This document shows, piece after piece, positions 1 through 9,110 of a DNA stretch of 64,000 bases (the first letter of the stretch is position 1; the number at the start of each line of letters is the position of its first letter). Location of the stretch: positions 204,788-268,787 of the forward strand of contig CAVOSE010000009.1 in assembly GCA_963698775.1 (NCBI GenBank). The letters are read 5' to 3'. The notes under the pieces were generated by a model. The model was not told where the DNA came from. It ran no database searches and saw nothing but the letters and a program-made list of their open reading frames with translations. Both the position numbers and the translations under genes were made by a program. This stretch comes from Thiohalocapsa sp963698775 (lineage in GTDB: Bacteria > Pseudomonadota > Gammaproteobacteria > Chromatiales > Chromatiaceae).

Positions 1-290
1 GCATGAATGATGTTGGCCTCGATCATCAGGTTCTGATAGATGAACTCGGCTGGATAGGTGTCGTTGGCGTTGATACCGCCGACCCTGGCTGCCGCGAGGT
101 AGACCTCGGCGGGTTTGGTCTGTGCGAAGAAGGTATCGACCGCGCGCTGATCGGTTAGGTCTAGCTCGGTGCGGCCGCGGGTGACGATGTTCGTGTAGCC
201 GGCCTGTGTCAGCTTTCGAACGATTGCCGCGCCGACCATGCCGCGGTGGCCGGCGATGTAGATGGGCTGCTGCTGGGCTGACTGAGTCAT
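1..290 (-). CDS. fcl: GDP-L-fucose synthase, N-terminal part (cut by window edge)
   Basis: Reading leftward from the ATG at 288-290, about 96 residues are visible before the window ends. The protein opens with MTQSAQQQPIYIAGHRGMVG, where GHRGMVG is the Rossmann NADP-binding loop of GDP-fucose synthase (the family has GxxGMVG). It continues with TELDLTDQ and a PAEVYLAAARVGGI stretch, both typical of GDP-4-keto-6-deoxymannose epimerase/reductases. The family makes GDP-L-fucose for surface polysaccharide. It lies on the same strand as rfbBAC, about 140 bases further on, separated by a REP-like repeat. The C-terminal two thirds, including the YxxxK catalytic pair, lie outside the window. Confidence 0.88.
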   Translation of the reverse strand, partial: MTQSAQQQPIYIAGHRGMVGAAIVRKLTQAGYTNIVTRGRTELDLTDQRAVDTFFAQTKPAEVYLAAARVGGINANDTYPAEFIYQNLMIEANIIH

Positions 291-343
291 CGGGGAAAGA
301 GCATTTCGAGGGGCTAGGTGGCGCTAACGCTAGGCGTTGCTTT

Positions 344-416
344 GTGGGAGCGGCTTGCAGCCGCGATTCGATGTTGCAGGCAGCGCCGGCGCATCGCGAT
401 TGCAAATCGCTCCCAC
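344..416. repeat. REP-like inverted repeat between rfbC and fcl
   Basis: The element begins GTGGGAGCGGCTTGCAGCCG and ends with AATCGCTCCCAC, so its outer arms (GTGGGAGC/GCTCCCAC) are complementary. An internal GCCGCGATTCG/CGATTGCAAATCG section resembles the extragenic palindromes common in pseudomonads and purple bacteria. It fills the short gap between two co-directional genes and could act as an attenuator, but that is inference. Confidence 0.6.
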
Positions 417-430
417 GGGGATTCTCTCTG

Positions 431-991
431 CTAGCCTGCGTACTCGGGCAATTGAGATTCCGGGATCTCTCGCAGCATCGGCGCATTGCGGTCCTTGTCG
501 GACAATAACGGCTCGCTAGCGCCGGGCCACTGGATGCCGATGTCCGGGTCGTCCCAGCGCACCGCGAATTCCGTCTCAGGGTGATACAGGTCGGTGCATT
601 TGTAGCTGAACAGGGCGGTCTCGCTGAGCACCAGGAAGCCATGCAGGAAACCCTTCGGTACCCAGAACTGGCGCTTGTTGTCGCCGCTCAAATGGGCGCC
701 TGCCCAGCGACCGAAGTCGGGCGATCCGCGGCGCACGTCCACGGCCACGTCGAAGACCTCGCCGGCGATGACCTGTACCAGCTTGCCTTGTCCGAACGGG
801 TTCTGAATGTGCAGGCCGCGCAGCGTGTCGCGGGTGGAGAAGGATTGGTTGTCCTGTACGAAATCGCCGTCGACGCCGGCCTCGGTATAGCGCTGGCGTT
901 GCCAGCTTTCGTAGAACCAGCCACGGGCATCACCGAACACGCGCGGCTCGATCAGCAGGACGTTGGGCAACTCAGTAGCGATGACATTCAT
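431..991 (-). CDS. rfbC: dTDP-4-dehydrorhamnose 3,5-epimerase
   Basis: This 186-residue protein is the usual length for RmlC, the cupin epimerase that converts dTDP-4-keto-6-deoxyglucose to its 3,5-epimer for dTDP-L-rhamnose synthesis in the cytoplasm. It has the family signature SFSTRDTLRGLHIQNPFGQGK near residue 60 (the catalytic His follows RGL), then KLVQVIAGEVFDVAVDVR and WVPKGFLHGFLVLSE. The start is the ATG at 989-991 (MNVIATELPNV). A longer frame reaching 1090 adds only low-complexity sequence with no family similarity. It overlaps rfbA by four bases (ATGA), indicating translational coupling in an rfbB-rfbA-rfbC operon. Confidence 0.95.
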   Translation of the reverse strand: MNVIATELPNVLLIEPRVFGDARGWFYESWQRQRYTEAGVDGDFVQDNQSFSTRDTLRGLHIQNPFGQGKLVQVIAGEVFDVAVDVRRGSPDFGRWAGAHLSGDNKRQFWVPKGFLHGFLVLSETALFSYKCTDLYHPETEFAVRWDDPDIGIQWPGASEPLLSDKDRNAPMLREIPESQLPEYAG

Positions 992-1872
992 GGTTGGCGG
1001 TCCCGGTGCAGCAGGCCGAGCAGATAATCGCCGTAGCCGCTTTTGCGTAGTGGTTCGGCCACGGTCTTCAGGGCGTCGGCGTCGATCCACCGGTTTTGGA
1101 ACGCAACTTCCTCCGGCGCGCAGACCTTCAGGCCTTGGCGTTGTTCGATGGTCTCGATGAAGTTGGCCGCCTGAATCAGGGATTCGTGCGTGCCGGTGTC
1201 GAGCCAGGCGATACCGCGGCCGAGGCGCTCCAAATGCAGGGTGCCGCGGCCCAGATAGAGTTTGTTGAGGTCAGTGATTTCGAGCTCGCCGCGTGGTGAA
1301 GGCTCCAACTCGGCGGCCATGTCGCAGACCTGCTCGTCGTAGAAATAGATGCCGGTGACCGCGTAATTGGACTTGGGTCTGTCCGGCTTTTCCTCGAGGC
1401 CGACAACGGTGCCGCTGGCGGAGAACTCGGCTACGCCGTAGCGCTCTGGGTCCTTGACCCAGTAGCCGAACACCGTCGCACCTCGTGTTCGCTCGGTAGC
1501 GGCCATGAGCGCACGCACTAGGCCGCCACCGTAGAAGATATTGTCGCCGAGGATCAGGCAGGAGGGGTGGTTGCCGACGAAGTCGCGGCCGATGACGAAG
1601 GCCTGGGCGAGGCCGCCGGGGTCAGGCTGGACGGCATATTCGAGGCCGATGCCCCATTGAGTGCCGTCACCGAGCAATGCGCGAAACGATGCCTCGTCGC
1701 GGGGCGTCGTGATGATCAGGATCTCGCGGATTCCGGCCATCATCAACACCGCCAGCGGGTAGTAGATCATCGGCTTATCGTAAACCGGCAACAACTGCTT
1801 GCTGATGGATAGGGTCAGCGGGTGCAGTCGGGTGCCAGAGCCGCCGGCGAGGATGATGCCTTTTCGGTTCAT
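988..1872 (-). CDS. rfbA: Glucose-1-phosphate thymidylyltransferase
   Basis: RmlA joins glucose-1-phosphate and dTTP to form dTDP-glucose, the first step of dTDP-rhamnose synthesis. The 294-residue protein begins MNRKGIILAGGSGTRLHPLT, containing the nucleotidyltransferase loop GGxGTRL. It also has KPMIYYPLAVLMMAGI and LGDNIFYG, which bind sugar and nucleotide in this family. The start is the ATG at 1870-1872. The upstream in-frame extension is not conserved. Its ends overlap rfbB and rfbC by four bases each, so the three genes form one tight operon. Confidence 0.96.
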   Translation of the reverse strand: MNRKGIILAGGSGTRLHPLTLSISKQLLPVYDKPMIYYPLAVLMMAGIREILIITTPRDEASFRALLGDGTQWGIGLEYAVQPDPGGLAQAFVIGRDFVGNHPSCLILGDNIFYGGGLVRALMAATERTRGATVFGYWVKDPERYGVAEFSASGTVVGLEEKPDRPKSNYAVTGIYFYDEQVCDMAAELEPSPRGELEITDLNKLYLGRGTLHLERLGRGIAWLDTGTHESLIQAANFIETIEQRQGLKVCAPEEVAFQNRWIDADALKTVAEPLRKSGYGDYLLGLLHRDRQP

Positions 1873-2957
1873 GCGACGTCTCCCGATTGCCCAGTGATCG
1901 CTGTATCGCTGCCGAGGCGCTGGCCGCGATAGCTGCCATCGGTGACCCGACGCGACCATGCTTGGTGATCGAGATACCAGTTCAGCGTGCGGCGCATCCC
2001 GCTCTCGAAGGTCTCGGTCGGCTCCCAGCCCAGTTCGTCCGCGAGCTTGGTGGCATCGATGGCGTAGCGCTGGTCGTGGCCTGGGCGGTCGGTGACGAAC
2101 TGCTTGAGCTGGGCATGCGGGCGGTACGGGGAGTCCGACAGCGCCTCGTCGAGCAGGGCGCAGAGGGTGTCCACGACCTCCAGATTGGTCTTTTCGCTGT
2201 TGCCGCCGACGTTATAGACCTCGCCGGGGCGCCCGGCCTCCAATACACGGGCGATAGCGCGGCAGTGGTCCTCGACGTACAGCCAGTCGCGGACATTGGA
2301 GCCATCGCCGTAGATGGGCAGCGGCTCGCCGGCCATGGCCTTGGCGATGATCAGCGGGATGAGCTTTTCCGGGAACTGGTACGGCCCGTAGTTGTTGGAG
2401 CAATTGGTGGTCAGCACCGGCAGCCCGTAGGTGTGGTGCCAGGCCCGTACCAGATGGTCGGATGCGGCCTTGGACGCGGAGTAGGGCGAATTGGGCGCGT
2501 AGGGCGTGGTCTCGGTGAAGGCGCCGGTAGCACCGAGGGAACCATAGACCTCGTCCGTGGACACGTGCAGAAAGCGGAACGCGCCTTTTCTGGTGTCGTC
2601 GAGGGCCGACCAATAGGCGCGGGTGCAGTCGAGCAGATTGAAGGTGCCGAGGACGTTGGTCTCGATGAAGGCCGCGGGACCATCGATGGAGCGGTCGACA
2701 TGGCTCTCGGCGGCGAAATTGACGACCGCGTCGACCTGGTGCTCGCGCAGCAGGCGCGGGATCAGTTCGCGATCGCCGATATCGCCTTGTACGAACACGT
2801 GGCGCGGATGGTCCATGACCGCCGCCAGCGTATCGAGGTTGCCGGCGTATGTGAGCTTGTCCAGGTTGATGATGCGCAAATCGGAACTCGACAGCATCAA
2901 GTGGACGAAATTGCCGCCGATGAACCCGGCGCCGCCCGTGACGAGGAGTGTTTTCAT
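1869..2957 (-). CDS. rfbB: dTDP-glucose 4,6-dehydratase
   Basis: RmlB oxidises and dehydrates dTDP-glucose to dTDP-4-keto-6-deoxyglucose using bound NAD+. This is a 362-residue short-chain dehydrogenase with the N-terminal GGAGFIG loop (about residues 7-13), the NFAAESHVDRSI stretch, the STDEVYGSLG catalytic segment and the YSASKAASD motif with catalytic Tyr and Lys. The start is the ATG at 2955-2957 (MKTLLVTGGAGF). It is the first gene of the rfbBAC operon. rfbD, the last step of dTDP-rhamnose synthesis, is not seen in the window. Confidence 0.96.
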   Translation of the reverse strand: MKTLLVTGGAGFIGGNFVHLMLSSSDLRIINLDKLTYAGNLDTLAAVMDHPRHVFVQGDIGDRELIPRLLREHQVDAVVNFAAESHVDRSIDGPAAFIETNVLGTFNLLDCTRAYWSALDDTRKGAFRFLHVSTDEVYGSLGATGAFTETTPYAPNSPYSASKAASDHLVRAWHHTYGLPVLTTNCSNNYGPYQFPEKLIPLIIAKAMAGEPLPIYGDGSNVRDWLYVEDHCRAIARVLEAGRPGEVYNVGGNSEKTNLEVVDTLCALLDEALSDSPYRPHAQLKQFVTDRPGHDQRYAIDATKLADELGWEPTETFESGMRRTLNWYLDHQAWSRRVTDGSYRGQRLGSDTAITGQSGDVA

Positions 2958-3125
2958 GGGTTGTATTGTCGCGGCTGTTGCTGACCGGCACGAACGCCGC
3001 ATCGCCGAACTGCAGGGCTACGCGCGCGTACGCTAGAGTGCTGCGGGTCTCGTAGCCGACTAATGATAGCACGTCGATCTACGGCGACGGCTCGCTGACG
3101 CGATGTGGCTGCGCCCACGCATCCA

Positions 3126-5357
3126 CTAGCGCGAGCGGCGGACTTGGAGCACGTCCGGCAATTGCCGAAGCTTGTTGACCAGCTTGCCGAGTTGATCGGC
3201 GTTGGCAACCTCGACCGTGAAGTCCATGGTGGCGACGTCGCTGGTGGGGTCCGACTGGGTGTTTGTGCCGAGCACGTTGGCGTCTTCGTCGGCGAGTACT
3301 GACGATATGTCGCGCAGCAGGCCTTTGCGATCCGCGGCGATCACGACGATGTCGACCGCGTAGCCGGACTCGGGCGGCTGCTCTGCCCAGCTCACGTCTA
3401 TGAGGCGTTCGTGCTCTTCGTCTGATAGGTTGATGATGTTGCGGCAATTGCGCCGGTGTACGACCACGCCCCGACCGCGCGTGATGAAGCCGATGAGCTT
3501 GTCGTAGGGTACCGGGCGGCAGCAACTGGCCATTTGCGTCATCAGATCCTCGACGCCTTCTACGACGACGTCGGACTGACCGCCCCGGGCGCGCCGTGTC
3601 GGTGTTCTGGACGGCGGCCTTGGGTCCGGGAGTTCGTCGGCGGTCTCCGAACGTTCCGGGCGCGGTTCGCCGATCAATCGCGCCAGGTGTCCGACGGCGA
3701 CATCGCCGCGCCCCACCGCGGCGAGCAGGTCGTCACCCTTGGTCAGGTTATAGCGCGATGCAAGTTTGTCGAGCTGAGGTTTGGCGTCGATGCCGAGGCG
3801 CGCGAGTTCCTTGTCGAGTAATCCGCGTCCGTCGGCCAGATAGCGGTCGTAGTCCTGTAGCTTGAACCATTGACGTACCCGGTTGCGGGCCCGCGCCGTG
3901 ACCATGTAGCCGTGGTGTGGGCTCAGCCAGTCGCGGCTCGGTCGGGCATTCTTTTGCGTCAGGATCTCGACCGTCTCGCCGCTCTCGAGCTGATGGTTGA
4001 GGGGCACGATGCGCCCGTCCACGCGGGCGCCGCGGCAGCGGTTGCCGATCTCGGAATGGATGGCGTAGGCAAAATCCAGCGGCGTGGCGCCCCTGGGCAG
4101 CTCGATGACCTTCGCCTGCGGGGTCAGCACGTAGACGTGCACCGGCTCGAACTCGGCCTTGAAGCGCTCGACGAAGTCGCCGGCCTGTTCCCCCTCGTTC
4201 TTGAGTTCGAGCCAGTTCCGCATCCAGACCACGCGGCGCTGGAATTCGGGGTCGTGACCCTTCGCCTCTTTGTAAGCCCAGTGCGCGGCGACCCCCAGTT
4301 CTGCGTGCCGGTGCATCTCGAAGGTGCGGATCTGTACCTCCAGCGGCTTGTCCTCCGGGCCGATGACCGCCGTGTGCAGGGACTGGTACATGTTGCCCTT
4401 GGGCGTGGCGATGTAGTCGTCGAACTCCCGCGGAATGTGGCGCCAGAGTCCGTGGACGATGCCCAACGCCATGTAGCAGGTTGGGATGTCGCGGACCATG
4501 ATGCGTACCGCGCGCAGGTCGAAGATCTCGTCGATATCGACGCCCTTGCGCTGCATCTTGCGCCAGATGCTGTAGATGTGTTTCGGCCGGCCGCTGATGT
4601 CGGCCTCAATGCCGGCGCGCGCGCATTCTGCGCGCAAGGTGTCGATGATGCGCTGAATGTAATTCTGGCGCTCCTCGCGGCGCTCGCGCAGGAGCTTGGC
4701 GATGCGCTTGTAGTCATCCGGCTGCAGATAGCGCAGGGCGAGATCTTCCAGTTCCCATTTGACCTGCCAGACGCCGAGACGGTTGGCCAGCGGCGCATAG
4801 ACCCGGCGCGTGTCCAAGGCCAGTTCCTGCTGGCGGGTCTGATCCAGACCTTTGGCCATGCGCATCAGGTGCACGCGCTCCGCCAGCACCACCAGCACCA
4901 CACGCACGTCCTCGGCGATGCCGAGCAGCAAACGACGTAGGTTCTCCTCGTGCTCGTGTTGATCCTTCTCGGCGATGACGCGGTCGACGTTGGTAAGCTG
5001 GCCGATGCGGCCCAGGTCGGTGACCATGCTCGCCAGCTCGTTGCCGAAACGGTTCGCGAGTTGCGTCGCGGACACGCCTGCCCGGCTCAGGCAGCCATTC
5101 AGCAGCGCCGCGCATAGGGTTTGCGCGTCCATTCGCAGCCCGAACAGGATGTCGGCGGTGGACAGGCGATGGCGTGACTCGGTCTCCCCCGTCTCGAGGA
5201 GATGGCCGCCGCGACAGGCGATCATTAGCTCGGCGGCCTCACCGATGCGGACACAGTCGTCCGCGGGGTAGTGCGACGCGAGCGCGGCGAGCCAGTGGCG
5301 GCTGGCGGCCAGGTCGTCCGGTTCGGAGGCAGGAAGCGTGCAGGTGGATTTGACCAT
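3126..5357 (-). CDS. relA: RelA-type GTP pyrophosphokinase ((p)ppGpp synthetase I)
   Basis: This long RSH protein (743 residues from the ATG at 5355-5357) makes (p)ppGpp on starved ribosomes. The N-terminal hydrolase-like domain has lost the HD pair: the helix that reads ALLHDVVED in SpoT is AALLNGCLSRAG here, so hydrolase activity is unlikely. The synthetase domain (about 250-360) carries REFDDYIATPKGNMYQSLHT, with the acidic EFDD signature of RelA rather than the basic one of SpoT, and AELGVAAHWAYKE. TGS (about 400-460) and C-terminal ACT (about 665-743) domains follow. A GTG six bases upstream (5361-5363) is an alternative start. It abuts the DUF1015 gene directly, so the two are probably co-transcribed. 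Confidence 0.93.
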   Translation of the reverse strand: MVKSTCTLPASEPDDLAASRHWLAALASHYPADDCVRIGEAAELMIACRGGHLLETGETESRHRLSTADILFGLRMDAQTLCAALLNGCLSRAGVSATQLANRFGNELASMVTDLGRIGQLTNVDRVIAEKDQHEHEENLRRLLLGIAEDVRVVLVVLAERVHLMRMAKGLDQTRQQELALDTRRVYAPLANRLGVWQVKWELEDLALRYLQPDDYKRIAKLLRERREERQNYIQRIIDTLRAECARAGIEADISGRPKHIYSIWRKMQRKGVDIDEIFDLRAVRIMVRDIPTCYMALGIVHGLWRHIPREFDDYIATPKGNMYQSLHTAVIGPEDKPLEVQIRTFEMHRHAELGVAAHWAYKEAKGHDPEFQRRVVWMRNWLELKNEGEQAGDFVERFKAEFEPVHVYVLTPQAKVIELPRGATPLDFAYAIHSEIGNRCRGARVDGRIVPLNHQLESGETVEILTQKNARPSRDWLSPHHGYMVTARARNRVRQWFKLQDYDRYLADGRGLLDKELARLGIDAKPQLDKLASRYNLTKGDDLLAAVGRGDVAVGHLARLIGEPRPERSETADELPDPRPPSRTPTRRARGGQSDVVVEGVEDLMTQMASCCRPVPYDKLIGFITRGRGVVVHRRNCRNIINLSDEEHERLIDVSWAEQPPESGYAVDIVVIAADRKGLLRDISSVLADEDANVLGTNTQSDPTSDVATMDFTVEVANADQLGKLVNKLRQLPDVLQVRRSR

Positions 5358-5363
5358 CAGCAC

Positions 5364-6605
5364 TCAATCGAGCACATGGCTGACCAACCCGTCGGCGAGC
5401 TTGGGTTCGAACCAGGTGGATTTGGGCGGCATGACCTCGCCGGCGTCGGCAACCGCCATCAAGTCGTCCATACGGGTGGCGAACAGCGAGAAGGCGATGC
5501 GCATCTCGCCGGAATCGACGCGCGCGGTGAGTCCGTCGAGGCCGCGGATGCCGCCGACGAAGTCGATGCGCTCGTCGCGACGGGGATCGACGACACCAAG
5601 GATCGGCTCGATGAGGTTACTCTGTAGCAGGCTGACGTCGAGGCGGCCGACCGGATCGTCGTGGGGGATGCGTTGGGGATCGAGCGTGAGTCGATACCAG
5701 CGACCGTCCAGATACATGCCGAATTCGGCGGCAGCGGCTGGTTGAACCGGCGTGTCGCTCGGGGCGATAGCGAAGGCAACGCCGACATGGCGCAGAAAGG
5801 TCTCGCTGTCGAGCCCGTGCAGGTCGCGCAGCACGCGGTTGTAGGGCAGGATCTGCATCTGGTCGTGGGGGAAGATGACCGACAGAAAATATTGATGCGC
5901 GGCGTCGAGTTTGGATGCAGGGTCGGCGTCACGTCGCATGGTGGCAATACGGGACGCCGCCGCGGAGCGGTGATGCCCGTCGGCGACGTATAGCGCATCG
6001 AGATCATCGAATGCGGAGCCGAGTCGGGCGCCGGTCGCGCTGTCGGCGATCACCCAGAGCTGGTGGCGCACGCCATCGGCGGCCGTGACGTCGACCTCTG
6101 GGGCTTGTTGGCAAATGATCGCCAACCTCTCGTCGATCGCAGCATGGGCGCGGTAGACGAGGAACACGGGGCCGGTTTGCGCGTCGAGGGCATCGATCTG
6201 GCGTACGCGATCGTCTTCCTTCACCGGGCGGGTGAATTCGTGTTTCTTGATGCGGTCGCTGTCGTAGGCGGCAACGGAGGCGGCCGCCACCAGCCCCGTT
6301 TGGTGGTGGCTGCCCATGGTGAGCCGGTACGCGTAGTAGCACGGGCTTGGGTCGCGTATCAGTACACCCGCCTCAAGCATCTGCTCCAGGTTCTCCCGTG
6401 CCCTGGCGTATACCGCGGCATCGAAGGGATCGACCGTGGCAGGCAGGTCCACCTCGGGACGGGAGATGTGCAAAAAGCTCCAGGGTCGGTCCTGCACCAT
6501 CCGCCGCGCCTCGGCGGCGTTCATCACGTCGTACGGCGGCGCGGCGACCGCGGCGGCCAGGCCCGGTGCCGGTCGCAGACCGGTAAAGGGTTTGATCAGG
6601 GGCAT
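5364..6605 (-). CDS. DUF1015 family protein
   Basis: This 413-residue protein matches the DUF1015 family by its opening MPLIKPFTGLRP, APPYDVMNAAEA near residue 25, and the ADGHHRSAAASR motif near residue 225. The family is widespread, often placed near serine or stringent-response genes, and has no established biochemical role. The His-rich ADGHHR motif and the VLLP-like C-terminal FVGGIRGLDGL segment suggest an enzyme-like fold, but no function can be assigned. Its stop is one base from the relA frame, so the pair looks like one transcript. No signal peptide or membrane segment is visible. Confidence 0.85.
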   Translation of the reverse strand: MPLIKPFTGLRPAPGLAAAVAAPPYDVMNAAEARRMVQDRPWSFLHISRPEVDLPATVDPFDAAVYARARENLEQMLEAGVLIRDPSPCYYAYRLTMGSHHQTGLVAAASVAAYDSDRIKKHEFTRPVKEDDRVRQIDALDAQTGPVFLVYRAHAAIDERLAIICQQAPEVDVTAADGVRHQLWVIADSATGARLGSAFDDLDALYVADGHHRSAAASRIATMRRDADPASKLDAAHQYFLSVIFPHDQMQILPYNRVLRDLHGLDSETFLRHVGVAFAIAPSDTPVQPAAAAEFGMYLDGRWYRLTLDPQRIPHDDPVGRLDVSLLQSNLIEPILGVVDPRRDERIDFVGGIRGLDGLTARVDSGEMRIAFSLFATRMDDLMAVADAGEVMPPKSTWFEPKLADGLVSHVLD

Positions 6606-6735
6606 AACTTACGAAGTTGTTAGTGACTAGCGAGGTAGCGCCGAACCTCAGCCGACAGGCGTCGGCTGGACCAAGCTCAGCGATGGCAACAGGCCTGCCG
6701 AGTAGATCGGGAGACGGACGTGCCTCCCGGTTGGC

Positions 6736-7842
6736 TCAACGTGTCGGCGGGGCATACAACAGACCGCCCTGGGTCCATAGGGCGTTGAGACCGCGCTTGA
6801 TGCCGAGACCGGATGCGCCCCCGAGGTTGCGTTCGAAGATCTCGGCGTAATTGCCCACCTGCTGGATCACGCGATAGCCCCATTCCGGCTCAACGCCAAG
6901 GGCGGCGGCGGTATCGCCGTCGAGGTCCAGCAAGGTGCGCACGTCGTCGCTGCTGGCGCGTGCCTTCGCGGTGATGACGTTGTTGGAGTCGATGCCGATT
7001 TCTTCGGCGCCGATCAATGTGTACAGGGTCCAACGCACAAGGTCCAGCCAGCGGGTCTCGCCCTTGCGGACGGCGGGGGCGAGGGGTTCCTTGGAGACCA
7101 CCTCCGGCAGGATACGTTGGCTGGCGGGCTCGTCGAGGCCGATGCGCAGCCCGTAGAGCTGCGTGCGGTCGCTGGTGAGGGTCGTGCATTTGCCATCGAG
7201 GTAGGCATCGCGGGCGGCGTTGAGATCGGGATAAAGCGCCAGCTCCATGCGCATGCGGTGGCGCTTGAAATAGCGCTGCGCATTGTCCGCGCTGGTGGTG
7301 CCGTCAATCGCGCAAATGGTCGCCCCATCGAGTTCGAGTGTGCTCAGCAGGTTGGTGGCCCGGGGCACCATGAACGCCTGACCGTCGAAATAAAGGATGC
7401 CGGCGAAGTTGATGCCCTCGGTGATATCGCGTCGTTCGGTCCATGTGGTGTTGCGTGCCAGCAGATCGACCTTGCCGTCGCGAAGCGCCGCGAAGCGCTC
7501 CGCAATGGTGAGCGGGATGAACTGCACTTTTTCGGCACTACCGACGGCCGCGGCGGCCACGGCGCGGCAGAAGTCCACGTCGAGCCCGCTCCAGTCGCCA
7601 CGCTCGCCTTTCTTTGAGAGCCCGGGTGCGTCGCCGTTGACGCCGCAGCGCAGCTCGCCACGCGCCTTGACGTCGTCCAGCGCGTCCGCCCCGGCCGGGC
7701 TGGCGGCTAGCAGCATTGCCGATAGCAGCGGCAAGAGTGGCAGAAGCAAGCCGGTAGGCGGCACGCGACGCCTGTCCCGGGGCGCTCCGACGGCGAGTCG
7801 ATGGATGAAGGCTGTCGTTCGCGCGATCAGTTGCTGCAGCAT
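6736..7842 (-). CDS. Amino-acid ABC transporter substrate-binding protein (AapJ/BztA-like)
   Basis: This is a family 3 periplasmic solute-binding protein of 368 residues. A long charged N-region precedes a hydrophobic core, LLLPLLPLLSAMLLAASPAGA (about residues 31-51), and the mature protein begins DALDDVKARGELRCGVNGD, typical of the general L-amino-acid binders AapJ and BztA. Other family marks are WSGLDVDFCRAVAAA and WTERRDITEGINFAGI. The start is the ATG at 7840-7842. No permease or ATPase gene of such a system is adjacent, so it is an orphan here. The family normally supplies a four-component importer (AapJQMP). Confidence 0.88.
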   Translation of the reverse strand: MLQQLIARTTAFIHRLAVGAPRDRRRVPPTGLLLPLLPLLSAMLLAASPAGADALDDVKARGELRCGVNGDAPGLSKKGERGDWSGLDVDFCRAVAAAAVGSAEKVQFIPLTIAERFAALRDGKVDLLARNTTWTERRDITEGINFAGILYFDGQAFMVPRATNLLSTLELDGATICAIDGTTSADNAQRYFKRHRMRMELALYPDLNAARDAYLDGKCTTLTSDRTQLYGLRIGLDEPASQRILPEVVSKEPLAPAVRKGETRWLDLVRWTLYTLIGAEEIGIDSNNVITAKARASSDDVRTLLDLDGDTAAALGVEPEWGYRVIQQVGNYAEIFERNLGGASGLGIKRGLNALWTQGGLLYAPPTR

Positions 7843-7921
7843 GTCAGCGAATCCTGTAACGAGGCGTGTTCGTAAGTTAGAAGGGCGCGGGAGTGAAATG
7901 CCGATGGTCGACGCATGCGAC

Positions 7922-8239
7922 TCACCAACTGAGCAGCGTCCATTGCGGGACGTTGTTGTCGACGTCCGGGGCACCGCGCCTCCAGGCCATCTCACCAGAG
8001 CCGTCCTCGTCGACCAGGTAGTAGGGCGCACCGACGGTTGGCGTGATCTTGACCATGTAGGTGTTGTTGTTGACGCTGTATTCCTCGACCGTGCGGTTGT
8101 CGAACTCCTTGATGTTGACCGATGGTGCGATATCGGCATCCGTGACGCGCAGATCGAGATCAGCGACGGAGGTCTGAGCGCTCGCCATAGCGCCGCAAAG
8201 GGCGAAGATCGGTGCCGCGAGCAACCATCGATGCTGCAT
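7922..8239 (-). CDS. DUF2782 family secreted protein
   Basis: A 105-residue protein with an N-terminal signal peptide (MQHRWLLAAPIFALCGAMASA, cleaved about residue 21). It is followed by a compact domain containing VEEYSVNNNTYMVKITPTVG and PYYLVDEDGSG, as in the DUF2782 family. That family is often found near polA or homoserine kinase in gammaproteobacteria and has no known function. It is probably periplasmic. It sits 79 bases upstream of the binding-protein gene on the same strand, so co-transcription is possible. Confidence 0.75.
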   Translation of the reverse strand: MQHRWLLAAPIFALCGAMASAQTSVADLDLRVTDADIAPSVNIKEFDNRTVEEYSVNNNTYMVKITPTVGAPYYLVDEDGSGEMAWRRGAPDVDNNVPQWTLLSW

Positions 8240-8471
8240 GGCCAGTCCTAACGGTGCGGGAAAATTCCATCAGTGTAGCAGGAAGGCCGCGCATTCGGCA
8301 CGTGTGGGTCGGCGATTGGGGTCCTGGCGGAGTTGCCAACTGGCTCTCGGTTTGCCGCGTAGGCCGCGGTCTATAGTCAGTGCAGATCCCGGCTTGACCG
8401 ACGGGCTTGCGGGTAACACAGGCCTCCAATCGGCGCCATGCGAGATGATGGGCGAACGACCGCCGCTGACG

Positions 8472-9029
8472 ATGAACAACGAGCTTCAACACATCGATCC
8501 GGAAACTGGCAGTGCGATCTTTAGTCGCATCGCGCCTGATAGTCCTTTGCTACACGCGCCAGCCAAGGAGTCCACGCACCTTGATGTCGATACCCTGAAC
8601 GACGATCCGCGGCGGAGCAGTTCTGTGCATTGGCCTCGTCATCTGGCGGTGTTGCCGCTGCAACAAGGCAAGCCATCGGCGGCACCTGAGGCGATCGAAG
8701 TTCTTGGCGACTTGGAGGAGGCGGCCCCGCACGCCCTTGCGTTGCTGTCTCGTGTCTGGGGCAAACCTGAGGCAGCGCGGGCGTTTCGAACCTTGTTCCT
8801 GGGGGCGGATGGCCGCGCGCGCCGCTGGGCGCCGGCTGTCTGGGCGGAGCTGGTATTGCTGCGCAACGTGCGAGTCGACGACCTGATCTTCGACAGCCGC
8901 GGCGACCGGGCGGGTTGGCCCGTCGAGGTCTGGAACGACTTGGTGCTGTTGCAGGAAATCCATGAGCAGGTCTATGGCAAACTACAGGCAGGGGCAGATC
9001 CCTGGAAGAGTTTCTTCCTCAACACCTGA
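8472..9029 (+). CDS. Hypothetical protein
   Basis: A 185-residue frame beginning MNNELQHIDPETGS, with alternative ATGs at 8445 and 8448. The C-terminal half is Leu- and Trp-rich and regular (LARLEEAAPHALALLSRVWG-like helices, then WNDLVLLQEIHEQVYGKL), which suggests an all-helical cytoplasmic protein. No signal peptide, membrane span or known motif is recognised. Coding is supported by its amphipathic pattern and by facing away from the divergent DUF2782 gene. Function unknown. Confidence 0.6.
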   Translation: MNNELQHIDPETGSAIFSRIAPDSPLLHAPAKESTHLDVDTLNDDPRRSSSVHWPRHLAVLPLQQGKPSAAPEAIEVLGDLEEAAPHALALLSRVWGKPEAARAFRTLFLGADGRARRWAPAVWAELVLLRNVRVDDLIFDSRGDRAGWPVEVWNDLVLLQEIHEQVYGKLQAGADPWKSFFLNT

Positions 9030-9110
9030 CGCGTTGCCAGCTCCATCCGCGTTCGGCACCGCGCCCGCGCACCGCTCCATCCATCGGAGCCGAGCACCGC
9101 GCAACGCCGA

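Noticed and set aside
1887..2984. Long plus-strand open frame antisense to rfbB (365 codons)
   Set aside because: High-GC shadow of rfbB with no family similarity; the opposite strand has clear SDR motifs.
3870..4940. Long plus-strand open frame inside relA
   Set aside because: It is the complement of conserved RelA synthetase and TGS sequence.
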